Shown here: in pieces, positions 63,962 to 64,000 of the stretch | Layout of the letters: each line of letters begins with the position of its first letter | How positions within the stretch are numbered: the stretch's first letter is position 1 | Assembly (NCBI RefSeq): GCF_000732615.1 | Contig: NZ_JPGL01000005.1 | Location: 1-64,000, forward strand | DNA from: Burkholderia paludis | GTDB taxonomy: Bacteria > Pseudomonadota > Gammaproteobacteria > Burkholderiales > Burkholderiaceae | Direction: 5' to 3' | Length of the DNA stretch: 64,000 nucleotides | Notes under the pieces: model-generated | Seen by the model: only the letters and a program-made list of their open reading frames with translations | Database searches by the model: none | What the model was told of the DNA's origin: nothing | Translations under genes and position numbers: made by a program

Positions 63962-64000
63962 TCAGCCCGCCAATGCGCGCCATTCGGCGTCGAGCGCGGC
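63962..64000 (-). CDS. C-terminal fragment of a gene running off the right edge
   Basis: On the minus strand the last 12 codons plus TGA (residues AALDAEWRALAG) are present. The frame ends where a hairpin begins 40 bp later, which suggests a true gene end. Too short to identify the product. Confidence 0.4.
   Translation of the reverse strand, partial: AALDAEWRALAG

Overview
The window looks like part of the main chromosome of a Burkholderia species, most likely of the B. cepacia complex. Supporting signs are the very high GC, a betaproteobacterial paaABCDE operon with a TetR-type paaR nearby, type 2 argC, tandem DUF2957 lipoproteins, fused indolepyruvate ferredoxin oxidoreductase, the H-NS-like histone protein and a Burkholderia-type 16S rRNA leader. 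The species was not tested.

Left part (1-17 kb): the promoter, boxA and leader of an rRNA operon that runs off the left edge (minus strand), then an SGNH-type secreted hydrolase. Next comes aromatic catabolism: the phenylacetyl-CoA epoxidase operon paaABCDE behind a palindromic operator, a DUF1835 gene with the TetR regulator paaR, a GNAT protein, an Lrp regulator divergent from 4-hydroxyphenylpyruvate dioxygenase, and a 1196-residue indolepyruvate ferredoxin oxidoreductase. Together these can take phenylacetate, tyrosine and aryl-pyruvates toward central metabolism. maeB (malic enzyme) follows.

Middle (17-42 kb): pyrE, a PEBP-family protein, a simple-sequence repeat tract, a flavodoxin-fold protein and argC. 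Then two tandem DUF2957 lipoproteins with an OmpW-like porin, a LysR/MFS divergent pair, a LysE exporter, a beta-hydroxyacid dehydrogenase, a Mut7-C RNase-domain protein, a small secreted protein, a MacAB-like ABC exporter (adaptor, ATPase, two permeases), a carotenoid-cleavage-type oxygenase, DUF2239, a glucarate transporter with glucarate dehydratase, and an arginase-family enzyme divergent from a CGNR zinc-finger regulator across a perfect inverted repeat.

T6SS cargo module (42.5-51 kb, minus strand): VgrG with a C-terminal transthyretin-like tail, the Tle3-type lipase effector, a Tla3-like adapter, a PAAR tip protein and a second Tla3-like gene. The two Tla3 genes are mosaic paralogues: ends nearly identical, centres diverged. 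No gene resembling the Pseudomonas immunity protein Tli3 was recognised, so what protects the cell from Tle3 is open.

Right part (51-64 kb): tRNA-Ala(CGC); an envelope/housekeeping cluster (cytochrome c, dolP, diaA, yraN divergent from rsmI) that keeps the enterobacterial order but lacks lpoA; rlpA; a 656-bp gap with a row of hairpins that may be a structured RNA; a metallo-beta-lactamase-fold hydrolase with a DEDD exonuclease; an Lrp regulator; a CDF cation transporter; an H-NS-family protein; a flavin/pyridoxamine-oxidase-like protein; an MFS transporter; a branched-chain amino acid binding protein; and the last codons of a gene running off the right edge.

All calls are by eye from motifs and family knowledge; no database search or folding program was run.
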